From assembly GCA_907163375.1 (NCBI GenBank), contig CAJQUW010011027.1:1-64000 (forward strand): a stretch of 64,000 nucleotides of DNA, in the 5' to 3' direction. The position numbers and the translations under genes are program-made. The notes below the pieces were generated by a model. It made no database searches, was not told where the DNA came from, and saw only the letters and a program-made list of their open reading frames with translations. The stretch comes from Prostheceraeus crozeri (lineage: Eukaryota; Platyhelminthes; Polycladida; Euryleptidae). Shown here piece after piece: positions 37,010 to 47,975 of the stretch (positions within the stretch are counted from its first letter, which is position 1; every line of letters starts with the position of its first letter).

Positions 37010-37082
37010 TGGTCCAGTGGCCTTGTGGTTAGAGGGTGTGCTTGCACGTCCTCTATCCACAACGTCGCTGGTTCAAACCTAC
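37010..37082 (+). ncRNA. tRNA-like pol III promoter region (SINE head)
   Basis: Box A-like TGGCCTTGTGG at 37018-37028 and box B-like GGTTCAAACCT at 37070-37080 have normal tRNA spacing. The body does not fold as a clean tRNA. It leads directly into the ribozyme, so a pol III transcript would contain the hammerhead. Confidence 0.55.
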
Positions 37083-37124
37083 CCACGACTGATGAGGCCC
37101 AACAGGCCGAAACATGTCTCGTGG
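37083..37124 (+). ncRNA. Minimal type I hammerhead ribozyme (plus strand)
   Basis: Stem I is formed by CCACGA (37083-37088) with TCGTGG (37119-37124). CTGATGA (37089-37095) is the invariant core. Stem II is GGCC-loop-GGCC, followed by GAA. Stem III is only ACA/TGT with no loop, then C at 37118 as the cleavage site (GTC). All invariant positions are present. Such short stem III forms in PLEs and animal retrozymes usually cleave as dimers. Confidence 0.85.
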
Positions 37125-37159
37125 TGGTTACATCTGTTGAGATTTGATAAATATATATA

Positions 37160-38430
37160 TATATATATGAATATGGGCAGCAAATCATTATTCTTGCATG
37201 TTTCATTAAATATAATATCGCAATCAGTCTTGTTAATTTTCAAATAATGATTTTCCATAGTTCTAAAAAGTTTCTTTTCTTCATTTGTTAAAAACTTCAA
37301 AATACATTTTGAAAGCCATTTAATTGGAATCATTCCAGTACTTCGGACTGTCACGGAGTCCATCTTCAGGGTTATTGAATTTGCTGAATGTACATTGATC
37401 ATATTAGGGAAAAAGCTAGGAAATATAAACCATGCATGTACAAAATTGTGAGAAGGATATCGAAAATGGAATAGAAATGGTCAACATTGGAAGAACATAG
37501 AAATGATTAGTCTAATTCATGCATAAAAATGGAAACATTTTGCTACATTACTAATAAGCGATGATTCAAACGCTGGTCTTGTTTATTGAGAAGAGGTTGG
37601 TTCTCTTTAATTAGCAGAGCCTCGGCGATTTCCAGATCTTTCTGCACTGGGTACTGGAATGATTCCAATTAAATGGCTTTCAAAATGTATTTTGAAGTTA
37701 GATTTCTATTTATAGTAAAAAGCCGGGTTCTACCACCACTACTAACCTTAAACAACCCTAATGTATATACAGAGGTGATAAAACCTGTTGCTCAAAGTTT
37801 GTGCTTAGTTGATCCGTTCCAGGAAATGCGTTTTTTCAGGTCTTACAAACAACCACCATCTCTGCTTAGAATCCTTAATAGCAATAATAGAAAGACAATT
37901 GAAGGTATTTCTCCATGCGGGGAACCGAGGTGTAAATACTGTCCCACTTTGATTTTGGGAAGAACAATTAAGTTTAAGGTTAGTAGTGGTGGTAGAACCC
38001 GGCTTTTTACTATAAATAGAAATCTCACTTGCACATCAAGAAATGTGATTTATGTAATACGGTGCAATGCTTGTGGAGATTTCTATTTGGGTCAAACGGG
38101 AGATATCTTTCGTAATCGTCTGACTATCCATAGGCACCAGATTGATCATGAAGAGTATACCATTCTAAATATGAGCAAACACATAGCTAGGTGTGCTAGG
38201 AATCTCACTTCGAAGTTTGAAGCGGCTCCCATCTATCTTTTTAATGCCAACGCCAGCCGTATAGAACGCGAAAAGAAGGAGGCAGATTTCATTTCTTTGT
38301 TAAAGCCTCAGTTAAATATAGAATAATTTCTATGTTTTATTTCCTGTTATCTATATTTGAGTTTGAATAAATTATTTCATTCCCATGACTAGCCTGCGTA
38401 GATCAGGTCGAAACCGGTCGGGAATTTTTG
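37160..38430 (+). mobile_element. Rearranged PLE fragments (second PLE family)
   Basis: The GIY-YIG block on the plus strand (37770-38326) is preceded by inverted pieces. 37293-37341 and 37651-37699 are 49-bp reverse complements, and 37700-37753 and 37972-38025 are 54-bp reverse complements. A minus-strand frame (37190-37400) looks like an N-terminal PLE piece. The tail CAGGTCGAAACCGGTCGGG at about 38403-38421 is a PLE-type 3' end. Confidence 0.65.
37673..38326 (+). CDS. PLE GIY-YIG endonuclease domain (family different from 1.3-3.0 kb)
   Basis: 217 codons, of which about the first 28 derive from inverted pieces. The true domain starts near 37770. It has a CGEPRCKYCP zinc motif, RNVIYVIRCNACGDFYLGQT (the GIY-YIG strands), FRNRLTIHRHQI, then ADFISLLKPQLNIE at the C-terminus, the usual PLE end. 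The family nicks target DNA. The RT part upstream is missing, so the copy is 5'-truncated. Confidence 0.75.
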   Translation: MAFKMYFEVRFLFIVKSRVLPPLLTLNNPNVYTEVIKPVAQSLCLVDPFQEMRFFRSYKQPPSLLRILNSNNRKTIEGISPCGEPRCKYCPTLILGRTIKFKVSSGGRTRLFTINRNLTCTSRNVIYVIRCNACGDFYLGQTGDIFRNRLTIHRHQIDHEEYTILNMSKHIARCARNLTSKFEAAPIYLFNANASRIEREKKEADFISLLKPQLNIE

Positions 38431-38474
38431 GTTTTTGGTACTTTGACTTTTTTCCTTGAGTGCTTTTTGGGTTA

Positions 38475-38475
<1 letters not shown>

Positions 38476-38521
<46 letters not shown>
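38476..38521. repeat. (TA)n microsatellite
   Basis: About 45 bp of uninterrupted TA dinucleotide at the 3' edge of the PLE tail. Confidence 0.9.
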
Positions 38522-38524
<3 letters not shown>

Positions 38525-39647
38525 GTTTCATTATTTTTACAAGCTCGATAAAATGGCTTTAATGGCTTTAGTGCGGTATTGTATAGCCAAAGATAACGAT
38601 TTTCTGCCGGCAACAAATGCGAGTGAAAGCGCAGTAGTCATCTCTAACTGATATCGACAGCTTATCGCTGTATAATTTTTGAAAGATTTCAATCATTCTC
38701 TTGTTGTGATTCTCTTTAGATATGCGGTTTATGCGTATCAAATTTCAGTCTGTCTGCCTTCCTTTTGCTGTCATGCTGACGTTTCTTTTAGAAAGTTTTC
38801 TAAAAATTTAAGAAACGTTAAGCTGTACCCCGCAGCCGCATCTCCCGCTGAACAAACAAAAACCTCAAGTCGCTACTACCATCGCGATCTCTGCAGATGT
38901 CAGTTGCCACTGGCATCAAATAATTGGGAAGCTGAGTCATTATACTTAGACTATTCGAGTCGATGATTTCAATAATAGCACCGGTTTATTGCAGATTGAA
39001 ACACGACTAGGCTACCGATAATTGATTGACAGGCAGGGATGAAAGACCTCTTCAGTCTAGGCTACCTACCGAAATCTGAACCGATTCGATCCTCTACTAG
39101 CATAACAAGTTCCGTCTTGTTGGTAAATGTTATACTCACACGAGTGAGTTGCGCTCGCATGAGTTTAGAAGTTAGGACTAATGAATATAATTGCCGAAAG
39201 TACAGCACAACGTACATTAAACGCATTCACTCTCCATGAAATGATCCCAAATGCCAATAAAAGCACACAACAGTTGATGCTAAGATAACTATGACATCTC
39301 ACATTAGTTTTTTATGATCGAAAGTTAGATCAAGTGTCTTGAAAAGCTACTGTAATGAATAATTCTCAAAGAAACAAAAATGCACTTTCTAAGCAAGCAT
39401 CTTCATAAATTAAGGAAACATGTTCTACGACCGTTTTTTAAAGCATTGCTTTAAAACAAGCAATGTTTTTTAACCATAATACTGTACATACATAATTGTA
39501 ATTTCTATTGAAATTCTAATGACGCAATATTTGCGTGATAAAGAAGCTTCTATATCAAAATTTTTATGCGGACATTTTGATTAAAAATAGAAGAAGTGAG
39601 ATCTTTAGTTCAATATTATAGTTTCTCTTTGCTTAATTCGTGTACTT
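38522..39647. other. Host intergenic DNA, nothing recognised
   Basis: Short open frames only, with no recognisable domain. A small imperfect hairpin around 39443-39472 (AAGCATTGCTT / AAGCAATG) is noted. Confidence 0.4.
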
Positions 39648-40283
39648 TAGTGGTGGGCAACCAAGTTGTGATAGCGAGCCACAAGGAGTGCCCGCGAATA
39701 GGCTCGCGGGCCACCAATTGTAAAAGGCAGTATTAAGCTTAAAATTCTTTTATTCTTTACTTTTAATTGTACATAAGGGCTGCTGTGCCGTATAATTGCA
39801 TAAATGAAGTGGTCGCGCTACAGAACAGAATTCTACATGTAAATGAATACAGCAGCATTGTACGCAACTAATTTGTTTAGTGTTAAGGAACGATAGTGTA
39901 CATTCTAAAATTCATGTGAGCATTGAAGAGTGAATATGCATGCTCAACAAGGCATCGAATATCATGTGACTTAGCATAGACTCGCGTAAGTGATGGCCAT
40001 TTTGTGCTCAAGCGATAAGATACGGTATTCATTACGGGAGCATGGTTGGATCATTCGAATGTGAATTTTTGGCACCATCATATTGCTCATTTAGTAATTA
40101 ATTAATGGTTTTGCAAATTCTAAAGAGGATCTTACACCATTGGAAACATCTCTCAATGGTAAAAGTCAAAGTGATTCATTTTCGCATCACCGATTCAAAT
40201 AATGTCAACAGGCCACCTTAGATATGAGAAGCGGTGGCGGGCCACCCAATATGTCCCGTCGGCCCACGCGTTGCACACCACTG
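39648..40283. mobile_element. hAT-type MITE, 636 bp
   Basis: Ends TAGTGGTG and CACCACTG are inverted repeats of the hAT type, extended by imperfect GGGCAACC / GTTGCACACC and a GCGGGCC block near both ends. Flanks GTGTACTT (39640-39647) and TTGTACTT (40284-40291) are an 8-bp target duplication with one mismatch. No transposase. Confidence 0.75.
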
Positions 40284-40291
40284 TTGTACTT

Positions 40292-41442
40292 GTCTAAATC
40301 TAGTTGCATTTGCTGTCTTATTGCTAATTTTTATGCATGCAAATCAACGGCACCGCTTAGGACATTTCTTCTTTTACAGCATGAAGGCAATAGTCTCATT
40401 AATGCAATTTGTAGCCACCCCCTCGAGAAACATGCGCAAATTTGTGCAATATATACGTCCATGCATACATGTATATAAAATATAATCGCTTAATAATGAT
40501 ATTGTTATAATTAAATCCTTTGAAGTCAGGAATTAAGTTAAAGAGCAATCAACAATTTCACCTTAATTCCTGACGAAGATTGAAATCCGAAGCTGATATC
40601 ACTGCCCTCCAATCGAAACCGGTTGAATTTTTAATGATTATGTTGATTTGAAAAGACTTTTCCTTTCCTTTATTTTCATAAAGCTGTTGTATTTACAACA
40701 TTTCTGCTCCCATTAAACTTTTATATACTTTCTGTATTCATTTTGAATACTAGCCTATCAAAAATAGCTAATTTCGCATGTACTCACCATGATTCACCGA
40801 AATAATGAAATATTGACAACAATAAGCCAATTATCAGCTTGTTGAATTTCAAAAGGGTGTGTTCCTTATCTTTAATTTTCAAGCGCCGTGCAGCAAGCTG
40901 GTTATTGCATCGGATGAAAATGACTTGCTGAACAGATTTTAAAGAAATGTTAATGCTGATTGTACTCTTCAATTTTTCTCTTCCATAATAACTCTTTCAA
41001 GGAACGAAAAAGTGAGAACTGGTAGGACAATGCCAACTCTGATATGATCGAAGTCAATAGATCGACAGCAACCACTTACCGCATTTTTCCATAATGATAA
41101 GGGTTAAGCAAAGCTTCAAACGTAGCATAATTTGCAGGCAAATGCCGCCAGCTGTAAAGGACAAAACAGTGTTTATGTTGTCATTGCGTTTTCTTACAGA
41201 TAATTCAATCTTAAAAATGAGTTCATAAAGTTCATAAAATCTGATCATCGAAGTTCGCTAAGGCCGTAACATGAAAACGACATCGAATCGAGTCAATAGA
41301 ATACTGAATCGGATACCTTTGCAAATATTGCATATTGAAAAAATTGCCATTCCGCATGAAAGCAAGCACCAAGCAAGCCTTCAGCAATGTGCCATAATTC
41401 TATTGCATGGCATAGATGATATTCACGAATTATATTCATAAT
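40292..41442. other. Host intergenic DNA with a PLE-tail-like segment
   Basis: CCTGACGAAGATTG and AATCGAAACCGGTTGAAT (40567-40631) look like a degenerate PLE 3' end. The rest of the interval shows only short frames. No gene supported. Confidence 0.35.
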
Positions 41443-41444
41443 TA

Positions 41445-43097
41445 CAGTCCGTTTCATAAAAAGTGGATCATCCTAAAATTTGACTAAATAAAACATAAGT
41501 ATGATACAGAAAGCATTTTTCATGTTATTTCATGTCCCTAATATATTTAAATGTCCTTATATAATCTGATAAGCTATGATACAGTAACGGTTCTTAAGAA
41601 GCTAATATTTTGTGGCCCTACCCTTATTGTCAATGACATTACCAATTCGTCTAGGCATTGATTTGATGATATCGTTGATTTTTGACTGATCTAACTTTCT
41701 CCACTCTCTTATTAACAGTGACTTAAGTTGTGATACGCCATCTGTAGGTAGCAGTGAACGACGAACGTTACGTTTTAGAATACTCCATACATTTTCTATG
41801 GGATTCAGATCAGGAGAACGAGCTGGCCAAGATAATGTCCTAAGCCCTAATTGAGACTTGCATAAGTTGACTCTACTACTCCTGTGACACGTAGCATTAT
41901 CATCCATAAATAACCAAGTCGATGGATCACCAAGTTGATTTGTTATTTGGCCAATGTTCATTCGTAAAACATTCACATAGCGTTCAGAATTCATGGTTCC
42001 TTGCTGTATGTGAAGTTCAGAGCGGCCATTGGTCCAAATGCCAGCCCAAATCAGTAGAGTCGCACCACCTTGTACCCGGGGACGATGTAAATGTCTCGGA
42101 ATTTCCTGATCAGATTTTATCCATAATCTCAATCGACCATCACTATCCTTCAGACGGACTGATGCCTTATCAGAACAGACAACCCGATCCCATTTATTGC
42201 GCCAGTGACAATTACTCATTGCCCATCTGAGACGTTTTTTTGTATGCTGATCTGATAATTCGATCTGAGAAGGCCTCTTACAGCTCTTGAAATTCGACTC
42301 AATAAGTCTTCTACGAATAGTGGACTTAGAAATAGACGAGTCTAGTACAGCCATCTCAGTTAACGAGAGACTTGGATCAACTTTAACAAATCTCAAAATT
42401 AGGCGGTCTCTACGTTTGGATGTTTTGCGTGGACGGCCAGAGCCCTCTTTACGACAGAGTCGAAAATCATCATTATGCCATCGATGCACATTTGTGTAAG
42501 GGACATTTAGTCGCTTGCTTGTAGCTCGCAAAGAAAACCCTAGTTCTAACAAGGCTGAGACTTTGCCTTTTGTGAATGCGATCTTGTTATTGTTCATTTG
42601 TGCTTTGTATTGTTTTCAACCGGTAAGAGATAGATTTCTAGCTGAAAGCAATCAGGAGTGCTGCCAACACCACCGCAACGAAGTTAGGAAGCTATGGAAC
42701 ATGAAGTCCAGTTAATCACATGTAGCAGTTACATTATTGTTGATGAAATGGTGCTATGCTGGCTCTGATTGACCGATTTTCTTTATTTTGTTTTGCTTGA
42801 TAGCTTTTGGCTTGTAGAACAACACATTACATAACAAAGGACACAAATGTAATTTTATAAGAGTGAGGTATGATTTTGTGTAACATTGCTAAATGAAGAT
42901 CAAATTATCTACTACTTTTTTATCTATAACAGGAAAACAACTCAATATTCATGCTTGAAATTTCCAACAATGATATTAGTAAGCACAACTGACATATCTT
43001 CCAAATTTCAGAGAAATTCGCTCAAGTTTGGTGGAGTTAGACAAAGTTGAAGTTAAGGCGATGTTTAAGGGTGATCCATTTTTTATGAAACAATCTG
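41445..43097 (-). mobile_element. Tc1-type DNA transposon, apparently complete (1653 bp)
   Basis: Ends are CAGTCCGTTTCATAAAAAG (left) and, inverted, CAGATTGTTTCATAAAAAA (right), each flanked by the TA target. One intact transposase gene on the minus strand with about 500 bp of leader. The two terminal repeats match at about 26 of 30 positions. Confidence 0.92.
41602..42597 (-). CDS. Tc1-type DD34E transposase, open reading frame intact
   Basis: 331 codons, full length for the superfamily. The N-terminal bipartite HTH includes VSALLELGFSLRATSKRLNV and a GRPRK AT-hook-like linker. Catalytic core: first Asp in VVCSDKASV, second in LFMDDNATCH, then exactly 34 residues to the Glu of SPDLNPIENVW. 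The common WPARSPDLNPIENVW motif is complete. No stop or frameshift is seen. It excises and inserts at TA. The terminal repeats lie within 160 bp (3') and 500 bp (5') of the gene. Good candidate for recent or current activity. Confidence 0.93.
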   Translation of the reverse strand: MNNNKIAFTKGKVSALLELGFSLRATSKRLNVPYTNVHRWHNDDFRLCRKEGSGRPRKTSKRRDRLILRFVKVDPSLSLTEMAVLDSSISKSTIRRRLIESNFKSCKRPSQIELSDQHTKKRLRWAMSNCHWRNKWDRVVCSDKASVRLKDSDGRLRLWIKSDQEIPRHLHRPRVQGGATLLIWAGIWTNGRSELHIQQGTMNSERYVNVLRMNIGQITNQLGDPSTWLFMDDNATCHRSSRVNLCKSQLGLRTLSWPARSPDLNPIENVWSILKRNVRRSLLPTDGVSQLKSLLIREWRKLDQSKINDIIKSMPRRIGNVIDNKGRATKY

Positions 43098-43099
43098 TA

Positions 43100-43269
43100 T
43101 ATTCACGACATGGCTTAAGATACTTCGGTGGACAATCGATCCTCGCTACTTGCCTTAATGTCGGCGGTCACAATAGTGACGAGTTATTCATTCACTGATT
43201 ATAACTGCCATGACAACTGATGTGTAGTGGTGAGGGTTTGATCACGCCAATTGACACAGTCGCATAAGT
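43100..43269. other. Short host spacer
   Basis: Between the Tc1 element and the tRNA-like sequence. Nothing recognised. Confidence 0.4.
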
Positions 43270-43339
43270 GGCTCGTAGCTCGGTTGGTTAGAGCACTGGT
43301 CTAGTTAACCTTGGTCGTAGGTTCGTATCTTACCAGCCG
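43270..43339 (+). tRNA. tRNA-Thr(AGT)-like sequence, probably degenerate
   Basis: GGCTCGTAGCTCGGTTGG (box A), anticodon loop CTAGTTA with AGT, a pairing T arm GTAGGTTCGTATCTTAC, and a 3' end with AGCC pairing the first four bases. The anticodon stem has mismatches and the acceptor stem pairs only partly, so a pseudogene or SINE head is more likely than an active gene. Confidence 0.45.
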
Positions 43340-43858
43340 CACATCTTTTGCATGGCAATTTGATCTATCGTTTATTTAATTTCATTGTTGTTAATGGAAA
43401 ACATGATATTATGCAACCTTCATTTCCTTATGGACGTAACACAGAAAATCGTTATGGACGTAACGAAGCTTTGCTTCATTAATAAAGGTTAACGTTCAGA
43501 TGAATTTTAGTGAATTAAGGGTCTCTAAAGTAACGTTTAAGTTTTCTTCCACGCTATGATTCATTAGACTAAGATAAATCAGGACTGCCATCACTTCCTC
43601 CATAGTAAAAAAGTTCATCTGTCATTTTCTCATTTTCTTAATTCGGATGCTTGATTGCTTGCGATACTTCTCTTTCACATCTATATTGCTTCATTTACTT
43701 TATTGAAGCGATTTCTGTTCTGTCTGTCTTGCTATGTTTTGTCTGCCTACTTTGTCATCTTCTTCTGACCCTGAAAGCTTGTCGCTTATTTTTAGTCTTC
43801 ATCTTCACCGTGAGAAATTTAAGCTTTGGAAATCATTGATTCATGAATGAAAGTTAGT
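43340..43858. other. Host spacer, no gene recognised
   Basis: AT-rich, only a 62-codon hydrophobic frame (43651-43839) that I do not trust. It ends at the tip of Polinton-2. Confidence 0.4.
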
Positions 43859-44499
43859 AGTAGTAAGAAAACGGCGAACACTCGACCGGCGCCCCCCCCC
43901 CTCTGGAACGACAGAGTGTCGTGGTCGGCCGCCGTGGTGCTTCGGGTCTGACTCCCCCCCCCCTCTGGAACGACAGAGTGTCGTGGTCGGCCGCCGTGGT
44001 GCTTCGGGTCTGACTCCCCCCCCCTCTGGAACGACAGAGTGTCGTGGTCGGCCGCCGTGGTGCTTCGAGTCTGACTCCCCCCCTCTGGAACGACAGAGTG
44101 TCGTGGTGTGCCGGCCAAGTGGGTCCGACAGGTTCGCTGACGTCCCCCCTCTGGAACGACAGAGTGTCGTGGTGGACTTGGGCGACCGCCAGGTTTTGTC
44201 TTGAGGCTATAGTGTGTGATGTTTTTCGTGCAATCTGATGAATGTTGGGTTGAAAATGGGCTGTTTCGAGTGGAAGCAGTGCTCGGATGTGAAAACGGAG
44301 GCCAGATTCGGATTCAGCGTGAAATTCTGCATCGGTATGGTGAATTTGAAAGCAATCGGAGAGAAAAAGTTTCGCTGACGTCCCCCCCCCTCGGCACCGA
44401 CCTTCCAACTTTGCTTCTAATGGACGGATTTTGTCGTGCAATAGCTCGTTTGAAAGCTAAGAGTGAGACAAACTCAGTGAAAGAAACGGCTTGTTCATA
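43859..44499 (+). repeat. Polinton-2 terminal repeat, outer part
   Basis: It begins with the shared tip, then about five copies of a 61-bp unit (43901, 43963, 44024, 44085, 44145) holding CTCTGGAACGACAGAGTGTCG. A unit of this kind occurs once or twice in the Polinton-1 arm. Modules related to 3200-3700 follow. The repeat continues at 53487 after the inserted foldback element. Confidence 0.8.
44491..44499. repeat. Target site duplication of the foldback element, left (TTGTTCATA)
   Basis: Identical to 53478-53486. The empty site GGCTTGTTCATATCTGTC is preserved in a sister module of the same terminal repeat at about 53796-53813, confirming the boundaries. Confidence 0.92.
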
Positions 44500-44854
44500 A
44501 TGTCGTTGAAGTTAGCACCAACTTCAACACCAACTTTTTGAATAGAGTTTGTACAGAATAGGAAACCACATGTTCAGGTACTACTGATGACGCAGAGTTT
44601 GTACAGCCAAAAATTTTTCCAAAATTCGAACTCCTTCACCTTCAAAATTCAAATTTAAATTCGAAAAATTGGTGCAAGTATTGGTGCTACCTCGTTAGCG
44701 AGTTTGTACAGCATTCCGATGGAAAAATTTAGATACAAGAGCAAAAAACTGAGTTTGTACAGCAACTTCCAGAACTTTCCTTACACGAACAACCGGAAAA
44801 AAACCGCCAAAAACCGATTTTTTCAAAAAATGATAAGATTTTCCAGAAAAGTTC

Positions 44855-47800
44855 TTGGTGCTACATGGAAAATGAGTTTTTACAGTGCTCTAACCGGTGG
44901 AAGAGTGTTCTACTAATCCAGTCTGAGTTTGAACACACACTTCTCCGACACTCCAGTACTCCTACGACCGGTAAATACCGGTTATTGTACAGTAACTACA
45001 AGAATACTGCCCATTTATGAACAAATCAATTGGTGCTACATGGAAAATGAGTTTGTACAGTGCTCTAACCGGTGGCAGAGTGTTCTACTAATCCAGTCTG
45101 AGTTTGAACACACACTTCTCCGACACTCCAGCACTCCTACGACCGGTAAATACCGGTTATTGTACAGTAACTACAAGAATACTGCCCATTTATGAACAAA
45201 ACAATTGGTGCTACATGGAAAATGAGTTTGTACAGTGCTCTAACCGGTGGAAGAGTGTTCTACTAATCCAGTCTGAGTTTGAACACACACTTCTCCGACA
45301 CTCCAGCACTCCTACGACCGGTAAATACCGGTTATTGTACAGTAACTACAAGAATACTGCCCATTTATGAACAAATCAATTGGTGCTACATGGAAAATGA
45401 GTTTGTACAGTGCTCTAACCGGTGGCAGAGTGTTCTACTAATCCAGTCTGAGTTTGAACACACACTTCTCCGACACTCCAGCACTCCTACGACCGGTAAA
45501 TACCGGTTATTGTACAGTAACTACAAGAATACTGCCCATTTATGAACAAATCAATTGGTGCTACATGGAAAATGAGTTTGTACAGTGCTCTAACCGGTGG
45601 AAGAGTGTTCTACTAATCCAGTCTGAGTTTGAACACACACTTCTCCGACACTCCAGCACTCCTACGACCGGTAAATACCGGTTATTGTACAGTAACTACA
45701 AGAATACTGCCCATTTATGAACAAATCAATTGGTGATACATGGAAAATGAGTTTGTACAGTGCTCTAACCGGTGGCAGAGTGTTCTACTAATCCAGTCTG
45801 AGTTTGAACACACACTTCTCCGACACTCCAGCACTCCTACGACCGGTAAATACCGGTTATTGTACAGTAACTACAAGAATACTGCCCATTTATGAACAAA
45901 TCAATTGGTGCTACATGGAAAATGAGTTTGTACAGTGCTCTAACCGGTGGAAGAGTGTTCTACTAATCCAGTCTGAGTTTGAACACACACTTCTCCGACA
46001 CTCCAGCACTCCTACGACCGGTAAATACCGGTTATTGTACAGTAACTACAAGAATACTGCCCATTTATGAACAAATCAATTGGTGCTACATGGAAAATGA
46101 GTTTTTACAGTGCTCTAACCGGGGGAAGAGTGTTCTACTAATCCAGTCTGAGTTTGAACACACACTTCTCCGACACTCCAGTACTCCTACGACCGGTAAA
46201 TACCGGTTATTGTACAGTAACTACAAGAATACTGCCCATTTATGAACAAATCAATTGGTGCTACATGGAAAATGAGTTTTTACAGTGCTCTAACCGGTGG
46301 AAGAGTGTTCTACTAATCCAGTCTGAGTTTGAACACACACTTCTCCGACACTCCAGCACTCCTACGACCGGTAAATACCGGTTATTGTACAGTAACTACA
46401 AGAATACTGCCCATTTATGAACAAATCAATTGGTGCTACATGGAAAATGAGTTTGTACAGTGCTCTAACCGGTGGAAGAGTGTTCTACTAATTCAGTCTG
46501 AGTTTGAACACACACTTCTCCGACACTCCAGCACTCCTACGACCGGTAAATACCGGTTATTGTACAGTAACTACAAGAATACTGCCCATTTATGAACAAA
46601 TCAATTGGTGATACATGGAAAATGAGTTTGTACAGTGCTCTAACCGGTGGAAGAGTGTTCTACTAATCCAGTCTGAGTTTGAACACACACTTCTCCGACA
46701 CTCCAGCACTCCTACGACCGGTAAATACCGGTTATTGTACAGTAACTACAAGAATACTGCCCATTTATGAACAAATCAATTGGTGCTACATGGAAAATGA
46801 GTTTGTACAGTGCTCTAACCGGTGGAAGAGTGTTCTACTAATCCAGTCTGAGTTTGAACACACACTTCTCCGACACTCCAGCACTCCTACGACCGGTAAA
46901 TACCGGTTATTGTACAGTAACTACAAGAATACTGCCCATTTATGAACAAATCAATTGGTGATACATGGAAAATGAGTTTGTACAGTGCTCTAACCGGTGG
47001 AAGAGTGTTCTACTAATCCAGTCTGAGTTTGAACACACACTTCTCCGACACTCCAGCACTCCTACGACCGGTAAATACCGGTTATTGTACAGTAACTACA
47101 AGAATACTGCCCATTTATGAACAAATCAATTGGTGCTACATGGAAAATGAGTTTGTACAGTGCTCTAACCGGGGGAAGAGTGTTCTACTAATCCAGTCTG
47201 AGTTTGAACACACACTTCTCCGACACTCCAGCACTCCTACGACCGGTAAATACCGGTTATTGTACAGTAACTACAAGAATACTGCCCATTTATGAACAAA
47301 TCAATTGGTGCTACATGGAAAATGAGTTTTTACAGTGCTCTAACCGTTGGAAGAGTGTTCTACTAATCCAGTCTGAGTTTGAACACACACTTCTCCGACA
47401 CTCCAGCACTCCTACGACCGGTAAATACCGGTTATTGTACAGTAACTACAAGAATACTGCCCATTTATGAACAAATCAATTGGTGATACATGGAAAATGA
47501 GTTTTTACAGTGCTCTAACCGGTGGAAGAGTGTTCTACTAATCCAGTCTGAGTTTGAACACACACTTCTCCGACACTCCAGCACTCCTACGACCGGTAAA
47601 TACCGGTTATTGTACAGTAACTACAAGAATACTGCCCATTTATGAACAAATCAATTGGTGCTACATGGAAAATGAGTTTGTACAGTGCTCTAACCGGTGG
47701 AAGAGTGTTCTACTAATTCAGTCTGAGTTTGAACACACACTTCTCCGACACTCCAGCACTACTACGACCGGTAAATACCGGTTATTGTACAGTAACTACA

Positions 47801-47975
47801 AGAATACTGCCCATTTATGAACAAATTAATTGGTGCTACATGGAAAATGAGTTTGTACAGTGCTCTAACCGGTGGAAGAGTGTTCTACTAATCCAGTCTG
47901 AGTTTGAACACACACTTCTCCGACACTCCAGCACTCCTACGACCGGTAAATACCGGTTATTGTACAGTAACTACA
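44855..47975 (+). repeat. 175-bp tandem array, left arm (about 17.8 copies)
   Basis: The unit starts TTGGTGCTACATGGAAAATG and contains ACCGGTAAATACCGGT (a perfect hairpin) and CTAACCGGTGG. Copies are nearly identical, with recurring variants at a few positions (GTTTGTACAG or GTTTTTACAG, GGTGGA or GGTGGC, GCTACATGG or GATACATGG). The 88-codon frames crossing units are artefacts, since 175 is not a multiple of three. Confidence 0.95.

Larger units (their letters stand above)
36892..37152. repeat. Inverted repeat carrying two hammerhead ribozymes around a tRNA-like promoter
   Basis: Left arm 36892-36980 and right arm 37064-37152 (89 bp) are essentially perfect reverse complements. Each contains a box B-like GGTTCAAACC and a hammerhead motif. 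The 83-bp spacer holds a box A and the tRNA-like body. Flanked by (AT)n on both sides. It looks like a retrozyme or SINE-like unit with a truncated inverted twin. Confidence 0.8.

Noticed and set aside
38391-38426. Possible hammerhead at the second PLE tail
   Set aside because: It has the GAAAC half and pairing but no CUGAUGA core, so it cannot be called a ribozyme.
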